A DNA stretch of 64,000 nt from Desmodus rotundus (GCF_022682495.2 NC_071397.1:17804739-17868738), one strand, 5' to 3'; positions 1-13,651 are shown, counted from the first letter of the stretch. The notes: generated by a model not told the origin, from the sequence alone. Program-made: numbers and translations.

Positions 1-1039
1 TGCATTGGGTGACCTGCCTAAATCGGCTGTGTTTTTCAAGTTTTGCTGAGTCTGATTATGGTGTCTCTGGAGATAAAATGCTTGAAATCTTAAATAAACA
101 TAACTTGTCCTTTAATTCTCCAGAACAGGTTTTATTATTTATTTTATTTTATTTATTTATGTTTTCCAGAACAGGTGTTAAATAAAACCTGAATTTAACA
201 GAAAAACCTTACTATTCATTCTTTACAAAGTTCCACGTAGTCAAATCGCAAAACAAAGATTTCTCAGTTTCTTAGATATGGCTCAATCACATAAAAATTG
301 GCATCTAATTGAGATCTAATGAACACATGTTAAACTATGAAATGCAAATGACTTCAGGTAAGAGCGTAGAGGGGTGGGGACAGGGGAGGCGAAGGGAGAG
401 GTTTCTTTCCTATGAACACATTGCCCCCCCTCAAAACTGCCTTGTGTACAGGTTTTAAGGTCACATGTTGACATTATGGTTGTTGACTTCGATGCAAAAG
501 AGTTCGAGGAAGCCAGTCTGAAATAGAGTGTGAAACGTCAGCAGTGAGGTCTTGGGATGTACAATGAAGGTCATCGAAGCGTTTCTTTGCTCTCTGCCAC
601 TGAAATGCCTCTGTGCTCTCGTGGTAAAGGAGAAGGAAATATTTGTTGAGAATACATTCATCTCAATGTGCCATGTGAATGAAGAGAATGTTGGAATAGT
701 GTATGACAGAATGTACTAGTTCTTTTGATCTCAAATGCCTTATATTGTTTTTTACTCAGCTTAAAGCTTGTCCAAACAAGATTAACCTCCCTCTCTCCCT
801 CCCCACCCCACAGAAACACACACAAACACATCCACCTCTCAGAAAACCTCCTCCAGTAAACCTCAAATAAATCTGATCTGCCTGAAATGATTCTTTCAGC
901 GGCTCCCACTGTGCCCCGGGTCTGGTAGGATAGCCCGGCACGAGCTGGCCCCGGGACACTCCGCACGCATCCATGTCCTCCCTCCCTTATCCCTCCCCCC
1001 CCCCAGCAATATTGACTTTGAGGTCCTGGAATCTGCTGT

Positions 1040-1345
1040 ATTCCTTCTTTGCACCTTTGTTTCTCCTGCTCCCTCTGCCTCCACGTCTGCCTAACCCTGA
1101 CCCATCCTCCGACATTTAGCTCAGATATCAATCACCCCTTCCTCCAAATTTCCAGACTAGATCCTTGCTCAAATCAGGACTGGTCCCTCCCCTGCAAGTT
1201 TCCTCCCCTGTGGTCCCTGCCTCCCTCACCATTTGGGGTTACACCAAATGCAAACTCTTTGTCTTTTTCTGTTTACTGTTTCTGTCACCATGGCACAGAA
1301 CATGCTCCCTAACAAGTGCCCCATGCACACTGGGTGAATACATAG
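1040..1345 (+). repeat. L2-like fragment
   Basis: Pyrimidine-rich sequence with TGCTCCCTCTGCCTCCACGT and the closing GAACATGCTCCCTAACAAGTGCC ... GGGTGAATA resembles the 3' part of an L2 LINE. Diverged. Confidence 0.5.
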
Positions 1346-1666
1346 TTTAATCAGAGTTTGTTTTTAATCTTGTGTTTAGCTCCTATTAACTTACTCACTT
1401 GTGTGCCTAAAGAGGTGAGGACAAATACCTCTTAGTTTGCTTAACAAAGAATAGTTCCTGATAATGGTTTGGCAACTTGAAAATCAGTGAAGGAAGTAAC
1501 AATAGTTACTGAACAGATTGCTTTAGATTATCTTCTGTGATCATTTATTTAGTCTATAAATGGTTTCAATTATTTTTCTGGATATCTATGAAAACATCCC
1601 TTTTTTGTTCCAAGTGCTATAATTGTAACTCCAAAATTCATCTTCTTCCACCCTGCACCCCCAACT

Positions 1667-1690
1667 CTCTCTCTCTCTCTCATTCTGTCT
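1667..1690. repeat. (TC)n dinucleotide run
   Basis: CTCTCTCTCTCTCTCTC followed by further CT-rich sequence. Confidence 0.8.
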
Positions 1691-3941
1691 CTCCCTCCCC
1701 TGGAGCCACCTTACCAGATTTTTTCTTTGTTACACTCCCTCATGACAAACATCACCACATTTCCAAAGTCGTAATGGATCGTGCAAAGGATAAGGGGACC
1801 CACTCAGTTGCTAAGTGAGGCTCCCCTTTGACCTCTTCAATCAAAGCAAGAAGTCAGGTACAAAAATCATCTAAGAAGGCAAAGTTTGGAATGTTCTAGC
1901 AACACCAGGAAGCCCGTTGCACGCGATGATACAGATCTGTGTCAGGTACAACGTCCGTTCTGCAAGTCAGCTGGCGGAGAGAGTTACTTTAGAAAGATCA
2001 TTTCAGGAAGCATATTTATACACTCTCTTTAAAGTAATGAGTCCAGTGAACTCTTGAACTGGACACTTGAAGTCCCTAATTTTTGCTGTCACTTGGAAAA
2101 GAATTACTCTTGATAATTTTCTGTGTAATTTATTGAAGAGCAACAAAAGTGGCTGACAAAATTATTTGCTGGACTTTTGGCCTGTTTTGGTAAACACCAG
2201 ATAAAATGTTTTCAAGGGGGAGCTTGAAAGTCTAAATAGACAACGTTAAAAATGCCTGTCTCGACATCAAGCATAGTTTGCACTTTCAAATGGACTTGAG
2301 GGACTGTTAGAACATTTTTACCCAGCAAGTTTGTATTTTAAAAAGAAAGTTATTGATCTGGCATAGAATCTTCTTCCACAAGGTGTCATGAGAAAGAGCA
2401 TTGAAGCAAGAGACTTTTTAGTTATAGTTTCAGTTCTTGCCCCCGTGACCTTGGCCAAGTCACTTCGACACGAACTTGGTGGTCCATGGCTACTAAATAA
2501 AGGAGTAGAACTTTTGGTCCTCTTACATCAGTGATCATCCAGGTTGGGTTATTCTATATCCAGATAAAGGAGGCCAAATGTTTTTGGCTACACCAGCTAC
2601 CATGGAAGCAAATAGCCCTTTCTCGTCTTAATGGGGAAGGAAGCTACACACGCTTCTTGCCTCCTTCCACCCTGGAGAATGCAGATGAATCCAATTGGCA
2701 GCCACCAGCTGACCCATGTGCCCACTGCCTGTTCCAGGCCTACAAGTTGAGAAGCTTGGGAGGCAGTTGACCCAAAATGGCAAAGGGGGAGAGCATTCAG
2801 ATATGCCAAGAGTCACACAACCCATCCTCAGGATGGGTTGGATGGGCAGCTCAGGGTCAGAGTCTCACCCCTCGTGAGATTTCAAACAGGTGTAGGCTGG
2901 GGCTGCGGTCACATGAGGGCTTAACTGGGGCCGGTGGGTCTGCTTCTCAGGGGCCCACTCACATGGCTGGTGGGAGGCCTCCATTCCTTTCCACATGGGT
3001 TGTTTTAGTGTCCTCTGCTTTAAACAAAGTTTTAATTCTTATTTAGGTAAGACGAGGCCAATGGATCAGGAGATGACTGCCAATGAAAAGATAGTTTGTT
3101 ATACTCACGGAGCCTGCGAGGAAAGGGCACGCCCCACCACAGGGACCACACGAGAGGCATCGGGTGGTCAGGAGGAGGAGGAGGTCGGGGGAATGTGGGC
3201 AAGAGCAGTTACTGTTGTTTCCTCAAGAAAGAACAGGTGAAGCCGGTGAAGCAGGGGAAGCAAGCTCAGGGCTGGGTGGTTTGAATAATCTCAGTGGGCT
3301 GTGGAGTACAGGGGCTGTCCCTCGTTGTCTGGTTCCTGGCTGTGGGGTTCTGTTACTGAGGAAGAAAGGGAGAACGGATGGTAACCAGCTCTGACTCAGC
3401 ATTCACCTGCTCGGCTCCCAGAGGATCTCACACAGTGTATCCAGGCCGAGTTCACGTAGAGTGCTAAATCAATCACACACCAGGTGAAGGGCCAAACAGA
3501 GGACATGGGTAGACTGTCCACAGTAGTGTTTCTTGTTGCCTACCCATGGGTGTTTTATGCAAAGGGCAAACTCTGGGTTAGCGCTTGCTTCTTTCTGCAG
3601 GACGTCTGCAGGCCATCTCTGGGAGCGGGTGTCATTCTGCCCACCGCATGATGAACTCGGTTGTTGAAAGAAGTTCGTGTGTGGAGAGACTAAAGGATGT
3701 CATGAAAACCTGAAATTAGCCTTAATAATTCATGAGTTACAAAGAGATAGAGAGGGTTAATATGAAAAAATATATATATTCAAGAAAGGAGATAATGTAC
3801 AATACAAACAAAAATAGGACAATACTAGTTAACAGTGTTAGAAGCACATGAATCCTTTGCAAAGAGTGCAGGCTTACTATGGGATTGATTTTTTTCTGTT
3901 ATATCAGACCTTTATAAAACCAAACTAAAAATTTAACAGCC

Positions 3942-4147
3942 ATCCCTGGCTGGTGTGGCTCAGTGGATTGAGTGCCGGCCTGTGAACCAGAGGGTCACCA
4001 GTACGATTCCCAGTCAGGGCACATGCCTGGGTTACAGGCCAGGTCCCTGGTAGGGAGCACGCGAGAGGCAACCACACATTGATGTTTCTCTTCTCTGTCT
4101 CCCTCCCTTCCCCTCTCTCTAAATATAAATAAATAAAATCTTTAAAA
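3942..4147 (+). mobile_element. VES-family tRNA-derived SINE
   Basis: Head CCTGGCTGGTGTGGCTCAGT, internal A and B box region GTCACCAGTACGATTCC, body with AACCACACATTGATGTTTCT, CT-rich stretch and AAATAAATAAAATC tail. It is flanked by a 15-bp target duplication AAAAATTTAACAGCC (3927-3941 and 4146-4160, the A run overlapping the tail). The undamaged duplication implies a fairly recent insertion. Confidence 0.93.
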
Positions 4148-4479
4148 AAATTTAACAGCCGAAGACTGTATTAGCACTAGCTAAGTTGGTCCTGTAGGCT
4201 CTTGCTTGACTTTCAGCAGTAAAAGGTGCCGGGAGCCCTGAGAATGGCCTGAATCATTGCACAGCCCCCAAAAGTGTTTGAAGGAATCGGCAGGAGCCTG
4301 GCCAGGTGAGGGCAGCCTTGCCTTGGTTTCGTGGCTTCTGGGTGTGAACCAAAGGGACAAGGAATTTGCATACAAGCTGCGAGTGGGTTTGCACCCAAGG
4401 GAGGCTGAAGCAGCAGCCCAAGCACCAATAATGCAGAAGAACCTGATTCAAGTACTGGGATCCAAGTGCAGGGCGTGCA

Positions 4480-4657
4480 CTGAGGTTTCTCAGCCTTGGC
4501 GCTCTCTTGGCTTTTGGGATGAGGTCATTCTTCGTTGTGGGGAGCTGTCCCATGCATTGTAGAAAGGTTAGCAGCATCCCTTCCCTCTGTGGTGACAAAA
4601 ATGTCCCCAGGCATTGCTAAATGTCCCTTGAGGGGCAAAATCGCCCCAGCTGAGCAC
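4480..4657 (-). mobile_element. MER20-like hAT-Charlie element
   Basis: In reverse it reads AGGGGCAAAATCGCCC-type sequence as GGGGCGATTTTGCCCCTCAA, then ATTTAGCAATGCCTGGGGAC, CTTTCTACAATGCATGGGAC and GGCTGAGAAACCTCAGTG, the MER20 order. Both ends are present. Confidence 0.8.
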
Positions 4658-7085
4658 AGCGGCTACAAAAGGGAAGAACAGGTGAGGGGCAGCATTGAGC
4701 CAGCAGGTGGAGCCCATGAGCCCGGAGAGAGTCTCAGGCTGCAGGGACAGGGCAGGAGGGACCCTTCTACGGGGCTGTTGCTGGAGCTCCTGGGCGGGCA
4801 GGGAGCCAGCAGGGTGGATAGGCTGGTTTGCCTGTTGGTCTCTAACTTGTCTGTGGCAGCCTCCAGGGCAAGAGAGCTCAAGTATAACTTGCTCAGGGGT
4901 TGCACCCTGGCTATTGTCCATTTGTTATGCAAGGCTTTGAGCAGGTGATACACTTATTTGCAGTATAAACAACTTGGGACTTAGATCTTGTTTCACTTTA
5001 TCTAGGTTAACTGCCAGTCCTTGTGAACCCTGATTTGTAGAGGAGGGAGAAAAGGACTGCGGAGAGATGCCTGCACAAGCTTATAACAGATGAGTTCGTG
5101 CAAATTACTCAAGGTGCACCTCTGGTGGATGAATTAGAAAAGGGTAGGCGGCGGGGACCACTGGTCAGGAGCAGGGCTAGCAGGGCAGATGGCACCTCGC
5201 CTGCAGCCCTGGAGGCACCTGCACCGTGAGCACCTGCCAAGGCCAGGGTCGGTCAAGCTCAGTCTCCCGCGCCGCATCTTACAACTCAGGGGAGACAAAG
5301 TTTATACCCTCAAACCTTGGGAGTCAGGTGTACCACCGGAGAACCCCTAGCTAGGAGAGGTCCTAAATTTTCCTACCAGAAAAGTGAATTTTAAGACAAC
5401 CCGTGGTCAGAAACAAAGGCAATAGATTCTGTAGCAGTGAGTAAAAGGTGGTTTAGAATATTCTAAGGGAGGAAAAGCAAAATGGCCAGGTGGGAGAGCC
5501 TGTGCCTGGTTGCCTCTGTGCGCCTGGTGGGAGGGGCCTATATTCATTTATAAATTGAGGACCTAGGTGATGAGGGGGGTGCAGAGATAAACAAGAGAAC
5601 CGCGCTTGTGCGCGGGAGGGCGGACAGACCTCTTGAGTGCATGCCTGAGTTCAGAGCCCTGGTGGCCCCTGCCAGGCTGCTGATTTAGGAGATGCTGCTC
5701 CCCAACGCAAAGCGCGATGTGCAGCGTGCATTCCTGTGAACTTCCTTTGGTGACCCCGGAACACCAGCAGTGTTGTCCCTCTTCCTAGATGGCCTCGGTG
5801 TGTCATCCTGCTGAGGGACAGAGAACGAGATTCCAGATCAAGAAAACTCTCACTCAGTGCAGCTGCTTCCCTGTTACGGATGGAGAGCCCGAATCAGAGT
5901 CAGGCAAGCCCCCCACAGTTGCAGGGCCAGGCAAGGCCGCGAGAGGAGGCCCACATGTCTGACGTCCAATATTGAATACAAGTTCTTCAGCCTTGCACTT
6001 GGGTAAATATGTCTTCATTGCAACAAAGCTGGGGGGAAACGTGAACTCTATGGTTTTTATATAACTGGAAGCGGGCAAAGATCTTTAAAATAACTGGATT
6101 TCATTATTATTGCACATTTGTGGGTGTTCTGTTAACTGGCTGACACGTTGAAATGAGTAATAAAATAAATACACACTTTATGTATGATTATACATTTAGC
6201 CATAAAATCAATGTTCCTTGCTTTCATTTCAGTAAAATTACCGATTACGTTCTGGTAGTACTTTCACATAAATTGTGTCTTATTGATGGCAATGCCGAAC
6301 TGATTACCTTTCTTAAATCTTAGTTGTTGTTTAATGTCCGTTTGGAGAAATACTGCTCTGTGGAGGCCGCAGCAACTGTAACTGTCGATAAAATTCTTAA
6401 CTGAAGCTTCAGTTTGGAAATGGCCACGAATTTTACATACCAAACGTTGTAATTGGATCACTTAGAACATATTGTCATCGCAGACACTCTTACAACTATT
6501 TTTATTTCATCCTAAATCACTATCATTTAGATCATAATTTTCAAAACCTCTTTAGCCAATATTTTTTAAAAATCTAGATCCACACAGTATTGTAATGAGG
6601 TGATGTCATGTTTCATGTATATTATGTGTGCACCTACGTATACATACATTTAAGAGTAACATGAACTGTGTAAATAGTGTGCTAATTCGTGAGTAACCCC
6701 AGAACCGTGAATTGGAACCAGAACCTACTGCATTCAGGCCGTGGGAGAGGAGGGTTTGGGAAGCTAGTTACCCTTCCTCCCTCCCAGGAGCTTCTGCTGT
6801 CGGTCTCCCTCACTCTCCAAGGAAGTGTCTGCATCTCGTGTGAGCACTATAGCACACCCTTTGGGTGTGGTTACCTTTTGTTTGGAGAACACACGGCAAA
6901 AGACGGAGGATTCTTTAGGACCTGAACGGTTAGTCACCAGCAGATAGGTATTCAGGGCTGCATGCTGGGCTGAGCTAACGTTGAGGCCATGTGCTGGAGG
7001 GCCTTCTAAAGTGGGCCCAGGGCCGCCTGTCTGGTTCTAGGGCCAGTTCTGCACTATCTGCTTAGTAACCATATAAATAGTACTG

Positions 7086-7552
7086 TGGTTTGTGGGTGAA
7101 TGGTGCCCCTCCAACAGATATGCTCATACCCTGATTTCCAGTGCCTGTGAATGGGACCTCTCTTGAAAAAAGAGACTTGGCAAATGCGTTACATTAGGCA
7201 TCTTGAGAGGAGGTGGTTCTGGATCGTCTTCATGGGCCCTGACTACAATGACAAGTGTCCTAATAAGAGACAAAGAGAGGAGAGACAGAGTGAGAAGTGG
7301 AGCAGGTCTTGTGAACATGGAGGCAGAGACTGGAGTTCTGTGGCCACAAGCAAAGGAGTGCTGGCAGCCATCAGAAGCTGGACAAGGTGAGAAAGGACTC
7401 TCCCCAGAGCCTTCAGAGGGAGCACCGCCCTGCTGACACCTCGATTTCACACCTCTAGTCCCCAGAGCTCGGACACAACCAATTTCTGCTGGTTTAAGCC
7501 ACCAAACTTGTGGTGATTTGTTACGGCAACCTTTTGGAAATGAGGGCTAATT
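7086..7552 (+). mobile_element. MLT1-like MaLR solo LTR (ancient, non-coding)
   Basis: The order GGTGAATGGTGCCCCTCCAA, CCAGTGCCTGTGAATGGGAC, AAGTGTCCTAATAAGAGACA, GCAGCCATCAGAAGCTGGAC, TTTAAGCCACCAAACTTGTG and TTTGTTACGGCAACC is that of MLT1-group LTRs. No internal retroviral sequence is next to it. Confidence 0.75.
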
Positions 7553-7564
7553 ACAATAACTACT

Positions 7565-7790
7565 AATTGTGTCAAGCATTTGTTAAACTTGGTTATGTGC
7601 CAGGCACTCTGCTAAGCTCTTTCGATAAGTATTTTCTCCGTTAAACCTCACAGAGACTCATGAGATAGGCTGTTCTTATCCCCACTTAACAGATGAACCA
7701 AGTGTGGTTCAAACAGGCGAGGTTGCTTGCCCAAGGCAATGGCTAATAAGCTGGGATTTGAACCCAGGTCTGTCCGACTTCAAAGATCTC
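7565..7790 (-). repeat. MIR
   Basis: Nearly the whole MIR in reverse: TATGTGCCAGGCACTCTGCT, ATCCCCACTTAACAGATGAA, GCTTGCCCAAGGCAATGGCT and GGGATTTGAACCCAGGTCTG. Confidence 0.85.
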
Positions 7791-8444
7791 CTTTAAGCAC
7801 CAGAAGCTTCCCTGCCTCGTCATACATCCAACTGAACGGAGAGAAACCCCATGCTTGGTGGTTTCTAGCTGAATGTTACACATTCTTTGTCCCCTTACTT
7901 AAAAAGAGGCCTAATTCTTTCAGCAACCTCTCTCCCAACCTTCAGCAATTTACCACCACCTCAGAAGCGAGATATAAATTACAATCGACCATTCTTCTGA
8001 CTTAGTACATCATGGGAACACTGTTTCTGTCAGAAAGAAACATTTTAGGCACACACAATCACGTGGCGATCTTTGCATTTATTTAGCCTCTGGGGCATTC
8101 AGGTTTTTTAATTTTTTTTGCAAATGTTGCCAAGATGAGTCAGAAATCCGGGGAAACTATTTGTCCTTGAGGAAGGACAGTGGTCAGGATGGGGTTTTGC
8201 TTCTTTTTTGCTGATTTTCAATTTGTGGGAAGACTAGCTCACTGTCCCAGGAGAAATGGTAAGAAAGAAAAGTGTGTTTTCTCAGGACTTAAAATACTTA
8301 GCTCACTAAGTCATCACAACGCCAACTGGAGGCTGGTGATGGCATGATTTAGGCCGTAAGCACTTCTTTCCTTTTCTACTTTTCTTCTCTTTTGGGAAAA
8401 AAAAAATGTATTTATGTATAATCTAAACTTTTTTCTATCTATTT

Positions 8445-8680
8445 ATTTATAATTAAAAAAAATTCAGTTGCAGCTTACATTCAATATCATAATAGTTTCA
8501 GGTGCTGTGCATAGTGGCTCGATATTTATACAGCTTACAAAGTGGTCCCCTGGTAAGTCTAGTGCCCCCCTGGCACCACGCACACTTATTACATCATTAT
8601 TGACTGTTTTAGCTGTGGTGTATTTTATATCCCTGTGACTATTTTGTAACCACCAGTTTGTACTTCTTAATCTGGAAGGG
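8445..8680 (-). mobile_element. L1-like 3' end fragment, antisense
   Basis: CATTCAATATCATAATAGTT followed by TCAGGTGCTGTGCATAGTGG, AAAGTGGTCCCCTGGTAAGT and TATTTTGTAACCACCAGTTT resembles the reverse of an L1M 3' UTR terminus. Preceded by an A/T-rich stretch. Confidence 0.55.
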
Positions 8681-9949
8681 ATTATTCTTATCTGCTGACA
8701 AGCCCCCAAATTGTGTGTGTGTGTTGAGGGGGGTTGGTCAGGATGTGTTGGTTACTTTTAGTTTTCTACCCTTTATTTCTCTTCTTTCCAACAAAAGGTA
8801 CCCCATTTTACAGGTAGAAACATTGAGTCTTGGTGAATCTAAAGGATTTTCTTCAGGATAATTCAACCAGACAGGTTTCGTTACAAATGCTGTGCTTGTC
8901 CTCTCGAGAAACCACTCCATTCGGTGAAAATGAGAGCTGTTACAGGATGAGTTTGGAGGCTAATTTTAAAGCAGGTCACGTGTCCCTCCTTTTGCTCTGA
9001 CCCAAATATGAGACAGGGACTCAAAGTTGCGTGCAGAGGAAACCAGTCAGTCAGGAGGCCCTACAGGAGCAATTGGATTGATTACGGGAATGCAAGCCTC
9101 CTTTTTCGGCCTCTGCAAGGCCTCTGCACTTGGGACTCACCCGCTGTTCCAGCTAGGGCAGTGCCCGGGAGACCTGGGTCCAGAGGCAGGCCTGGGGCTG
9201 ACCTTGGGGCATTGTTCTCTCTGTACCCAGGTTCCCAGAGCAGCAAAGAGATGCTAATCTAACCTCTGCCACAAAGATGGCTTTGTACTGTGCTGACCAA
9301 CGACAGCTAATAAGGTTTGAAACCAGGACCAAAAACATTCTCTTGCTCTGTCAGGGGCCGATGAAGGACAGCCGGGTTGCTGACAAACCTTAGGTGGCCC
9401 AGGACTGAGAAGGGTTAATGCAGACAGAAGGCGCTGGCCTCATAAAATGGAAGTGTGCCCCGATTTCACTTTTCTGACCCATTTCTTCCTGCCCAAGGCT
9501 CCAGTGCACACTCACTGGACACGGGGCGCTCCCCTCTCTCATTTCGCTAAACCAAAACCTGCTCCCAGAAAGGAGTCTGATCAATTCATTCACAGCGAGG
9601 AGAACAGGCAAACAAGCAGAAAACAGGCTTCCTAGGAGCCTTTGCATTTTGAAGACTTAAAGGACAAGTAATGGGTCTCTGTGCATTTTCAGATGTCAGC
9701 GAAGTTCGGTAAGAGGAGTGGGACAGCTCAGGGAGGACCAGGAGTGCCGGGGGCGGCCAGGGAAGTTCAGGTGAAAGCAGGATGGCAGGCCTGTCGTCAT
9801 GGAAAGGGGTCCAGTGGCACATGGAGACAATGGGAGCTGAGGAGGCAACAAGCAGGAAACCTGGAACTGAAAACTCACGCTGGAAGTTACCTGCCTTTTC
9901 CTTCAAGTAAAAGATTCAAGAAAAATAAGTATGTATGTAAAACTCACAT

Positions 9950-10270
9950 TTATACCTCCATCCATCCATCCATCCATCCATCCAAATGAAACTGTATTTA
10001 CCATGTTCCAGGTATCAGAGAGACAGCCAGGGTCAAGATATATACTGTTATTCAATGCATGGAACCATGGAACTTTCTATTCAACTAGTGGGTGAGCTAA
10101 CAAAAAACATATAATTTCAAGTGGTTGTAAGCTTTCTGAAAACAAAACAAAACGAAACAAAATAAAAACAGGGCAAGGAGCTAAAGAGTAGGGTGATGAG
10201 ATCGAAAGGCAGTTGGGGCGGGGGAAAGCTTTGGGTGAGGTGATTAGGAAAGACTTCTCATGCAGGGTTA
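9950..10270 (-). repeat. L2-like fragment with (TCCA)n run
   Basis: A TCCA tetranucleotide run at 9956-9984 precedes ATTTACCATGTTCCAGGTAT, CAGAGAGACAGCCAGGGTCA and GGTGATTAGGAAAGACTTCT, the reverse of an L2 3' region. Confidence 0.5.
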
Positions 10271-11589
10271 ACACATTTAGTGAATAAAAATACGGGACCC
10301 CAGTGAAATCTGAGTTTCAGAGAAATGATGAATACGTTTTTAGTACAAGTATGTTCCGTGCAATATTTGGGACATAGATATACTAAAAAGTATTTGTCAT
10401 TTACCTGAAATTCAAAGATAACTGAGTGTTCTGCATCATAGGGTCCTCCCTGCCCCAGCACCCACCCCCCTCCAGTGAATGAGATGCAGGAGTGTTCCTG
10501 GTGAAGAGACAGGAAGTGCAAAGTTTTCCAGGAAGACGTGAGCTTAGCTTGTTCAGGAAGAAGCCCTGTGTGGCTGGAATAGAGGGAGCGGGGGATGGCA
10601 GTATTTACGACCCCATGGAGGTGGGCAGCGAGCAGATCACGGGAGGCCCCAGGCCAGTGTGAAGAGTTTGCATTTTATTCTGACCTGTGGAATTTTAAGG
10701 CACACCCTCAGCACTGCAATTACTCCTTTCCATGAATATTCCAGTTGAGTCCTGATTCCCTCAAAGCAGGTCCACTAGTATTGCTTTAAGGCCAGAGGTT
10801 AGGATGGGAGAGTAGGTGCCCCTGCCCTGGAGGAAACTGAGCAGTGTTTTCCCTAAATTCATTTGGCCTCCCCCCTGTCTCCATCCTCTTCACTACTGTC
10901 TTCAGTGTTCCTAGCATTGGACAGAGCCTTTCGTTTTACCAAAAGAAATGAGTTTAAAATGCTACCGGGAGAACAGACTTAGGGACAGAGATTCTTACTA
11001 GTGTGTAAATGACTACTAGGAAGTATTTTCAAAGTAAGGAAGAGAAAAGCATGTATAGGTCAAGGAAAGATGGGACAATAGAAAAGCGAAATTTGGGGTG
11101 CTGATGTCGAGTGCTGGCAACTTGCCTAGTTTGCCTAGCTGTGACCCTAAAGCTGAATGTTGGCTCAGTCGAACTGAAAACCAATTCTCTCCCCTTTCCG
11201 TGTTGAGATGGTGAAGAATCTCTCATAGAAGAGAGATTCAGAACCAAGCTGGCTGCAAACTGATACTGCCAGATGGCAGAGCAATCAAAATATTTAGCTG
11301 TAAAGCCCACGCTGTGTTTGGGGAAAGGCTGAACTTGCATTCCTGCCGCAGACCTTAGTGGGCTCCCGCCTGATACTGTTTCCTGGCTCCTCTCTGCCAT
11401 TTGCCTCAGTGACTCACAGAGTGACTCACAGCTCATCTCCCGCAGTTCGCCCCGTGTGAGGATTTATCTAGCAGAACCAGCCTGCTCTCCCGCTGTCTAG
11501 TGAAAGATCCCCTATGTCAAAAACAAGTTTTGACTTATTTCTGAGAGAATGGCCCTACCTCACTTTCTATGTGTTGGGGGGGTTTTTGA

Positions 11590-11715
11590 ACCCCATGCTA
11601 ACTTTGTGAGGTAAACAGAAAAGTAACTACGTCCTCTGTTATATGGATGGAGAAAATGGCTGTGAGGGGCTTGTTTCCCCGGGTTTCAAGCGGCAGAGCC
11701 TGAACTTGAACCTTT
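11590..11715 (-). repeat. MIR-like fragment
   Basis: AACTTTGTGAGGTAAACAGA, ATGGATGGAGAAAATGGCTG and GCGGCAGAGCCTGAACTTGA resemble the antisense MIR core. Confidence 0.5.
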
Positions 11716-13501
11716 GACTTGTTTCTTTTCTAACACCCCAGGGGTTGTCAATTCATTTCAAAATTACTTAATGACCACACAGCTACTTGCTACCCTCCGA
11801 AATCAAAATGTTCTTTTTCTATAAAAGCAATGTTTAGAAACCAAGAACAGTGCGTACAAGGGGAGAGGAGGAGCCTCCTGTTGGAAAGCATTTACATCAG
11901 AGAGATTGAATCACTGGGTAATAGACTGACGGATTCTTTCAAAAACATTGAATGCCCCTCCCCAAAATACAAATAATGAATGTTTGTGCAGGAACTTTGG
12001 AAAAGTTAGAAAAACACAAAGGGAGAAATAAAAATCACTTATAATTCTCCCACTCAGACATGACTGCTGTTGACGTTTTGATGTGTGTCCTTCCTTTTCC
12101 GTATACACGAGTGAGCGTATTTTAGCCAATTGGAAAAAATGTGGATAAGCTGATAACTTGCTTTTCCATTTAATGATATTTCCATGGCCATTTTCTCACA
12201 TCATTAGCATGTTTCACAGCGTTTGTGAGCCATAGCATGCTGTTAACCAAAAAAAAAAAAGGCCAAAGTGCAAGGCGAGAAACACTTGTTTGAGATTTAA
12301 AAAAAAAATGCTATTCAGGAAGCATTGATTCAAGCAGAAGGCCAAGTCATGTTCCAGTTAGGAGGTGAAGGCAAGGGGTACTCACGAGAAAGGGAAGGGT
12401 GGCACCTCCATCAGTGGGAGGAAGGAATTTCTGTGGGCGCAGATAGGCTAACATGGTGACGCCAGTGCTAAAGAATGTTTTTAATTTTCAGTCCAGTGCT
12501 CATCAGGTCCACAGTTATAATATCTGCTTTCGTGTTGTCCTTGCAGGCGGTTCTTTGGGACGGAGTTCTGCTCGGGCCCAGCGCAACTGTGATTTCGTCC
12601 AGTTTTAACAACCAGAGTTTTGAGGCCTAAGCCAAGCAGGCGGCTCTTCTGGGCTGGCAGGCCTGGCTCCATTACACGGCGGCTCCTTTCATGTTATGCT
12701 TTGCATATTTTATGAATGATGTCCCTAATTTACTGCACCCCTTGGCACTTCCAAATTGTTACAAGTTTTTAAAAAATAACCACCACCGCAACAGGCATGT
12801 TTAGCGATGTTTCCACCCAGTGAGTTGTCTGAGCCTTAGTTTGAGAAAAATTAAAGACGGGGGAAGAAACAGAGAACATTAATAGGCATGAGATGGATTT
12901 TTGTCTGGTGAAGGGAGAGAAGCAAGGCTGCTGATTTCAAGTGTCTCCTCTGTAAAGGTCACTTCATTCCCCTGTGAACTTAATTCTGTTCCTTTAACTC
13001 GGCTTTCAGGCTATTCATCATCCCATCTGCCCAGCAGCTCCTTCTGAGGTTCCTCACCCTGCCGAGCTTCCAGCTGCAGTCCTCTGCATTCCCTCGCCAC
13101 CTGGGAACCCACCTCAGAGTGTTTTCTGGGGCTCATTCAGGGCCTGAAGAATTATTTCTAAGAGGAGCACATGAAGAATCCTTGTTACAATAGCTGAAGT
13201 GCCTACGAAGCTCTTTCAAAAACTACTGCATCGTTTGGCCTGTGGGTATGCTGCACACCCCTCTGTAACCACCCCCAGAAGTGACTGTAAGTTCAAAGTC
13301 ATTAATGATGGTGTGAACTCTGGGTGTCTTTAATTTCATAGCTGGACTAAGCTGCTATCTCTCCATTCCCTCCTCATTAGGCACTATCAGTCTCTTAGTT
13401 CTAATAACAACTAGAAAAATTGGGATGATCATTATTCCCAGGCTATAACTCAAGAAACAAATAAGAGAGGTCAAAAAATCAAGTAAGGTTCAACTGGTGC
13501 C

Positions 13502-13519
13502 AAAAAAAAAAAAAAAAAA
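13502..13519. repeat. A18 homopolymer
   Basis: An unbroken A run with no obvious SINE head upstream. Confidence 0.8.
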
Positions 13520-13651
13520 TCTTATTTGTTGCAGGATTCTAAGAATAGTTCCTGATGCTGACTTTCACTTCCACAATTATGCCTGTCTTTAGTTCTCAAT
13601 ATGGATGGCACAGAGCGGCAGAATTTATACATTGGTCATAAGAGAACAGAC

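Noticed and set aside
658..1131. 157-codon open frame, minus strand
   Set aside because: Overlaps an L2-like segment and a CT-rich tract; Arg- and Gly-rich composition from GC skew. No domain.
2850..3550. Exon-like conserved block
   Set aside because: It reads like degenerate ancient repeats (possibly LTR). No open frame with bounded splice sites; left unassigned.
3950..4020. tRNA gene
   Set aside because: The A and B box-like sequence is the head of a VES SINE, not a foldable tRNA with a proper anticodon arm; the same holds for the other six copies.
9956..9984. CRISPR-like direct repeat
   Set aside because: Simple TCCA microsatellite without spacers in a vertebrate genome. No CRISPR array anywhere in the window.
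11029..11436. 135-codon open frame, minus strand
   Set aside because: No domain or homology recognised and no exon context. A real small gene cannot be excluded but nothing supports it.
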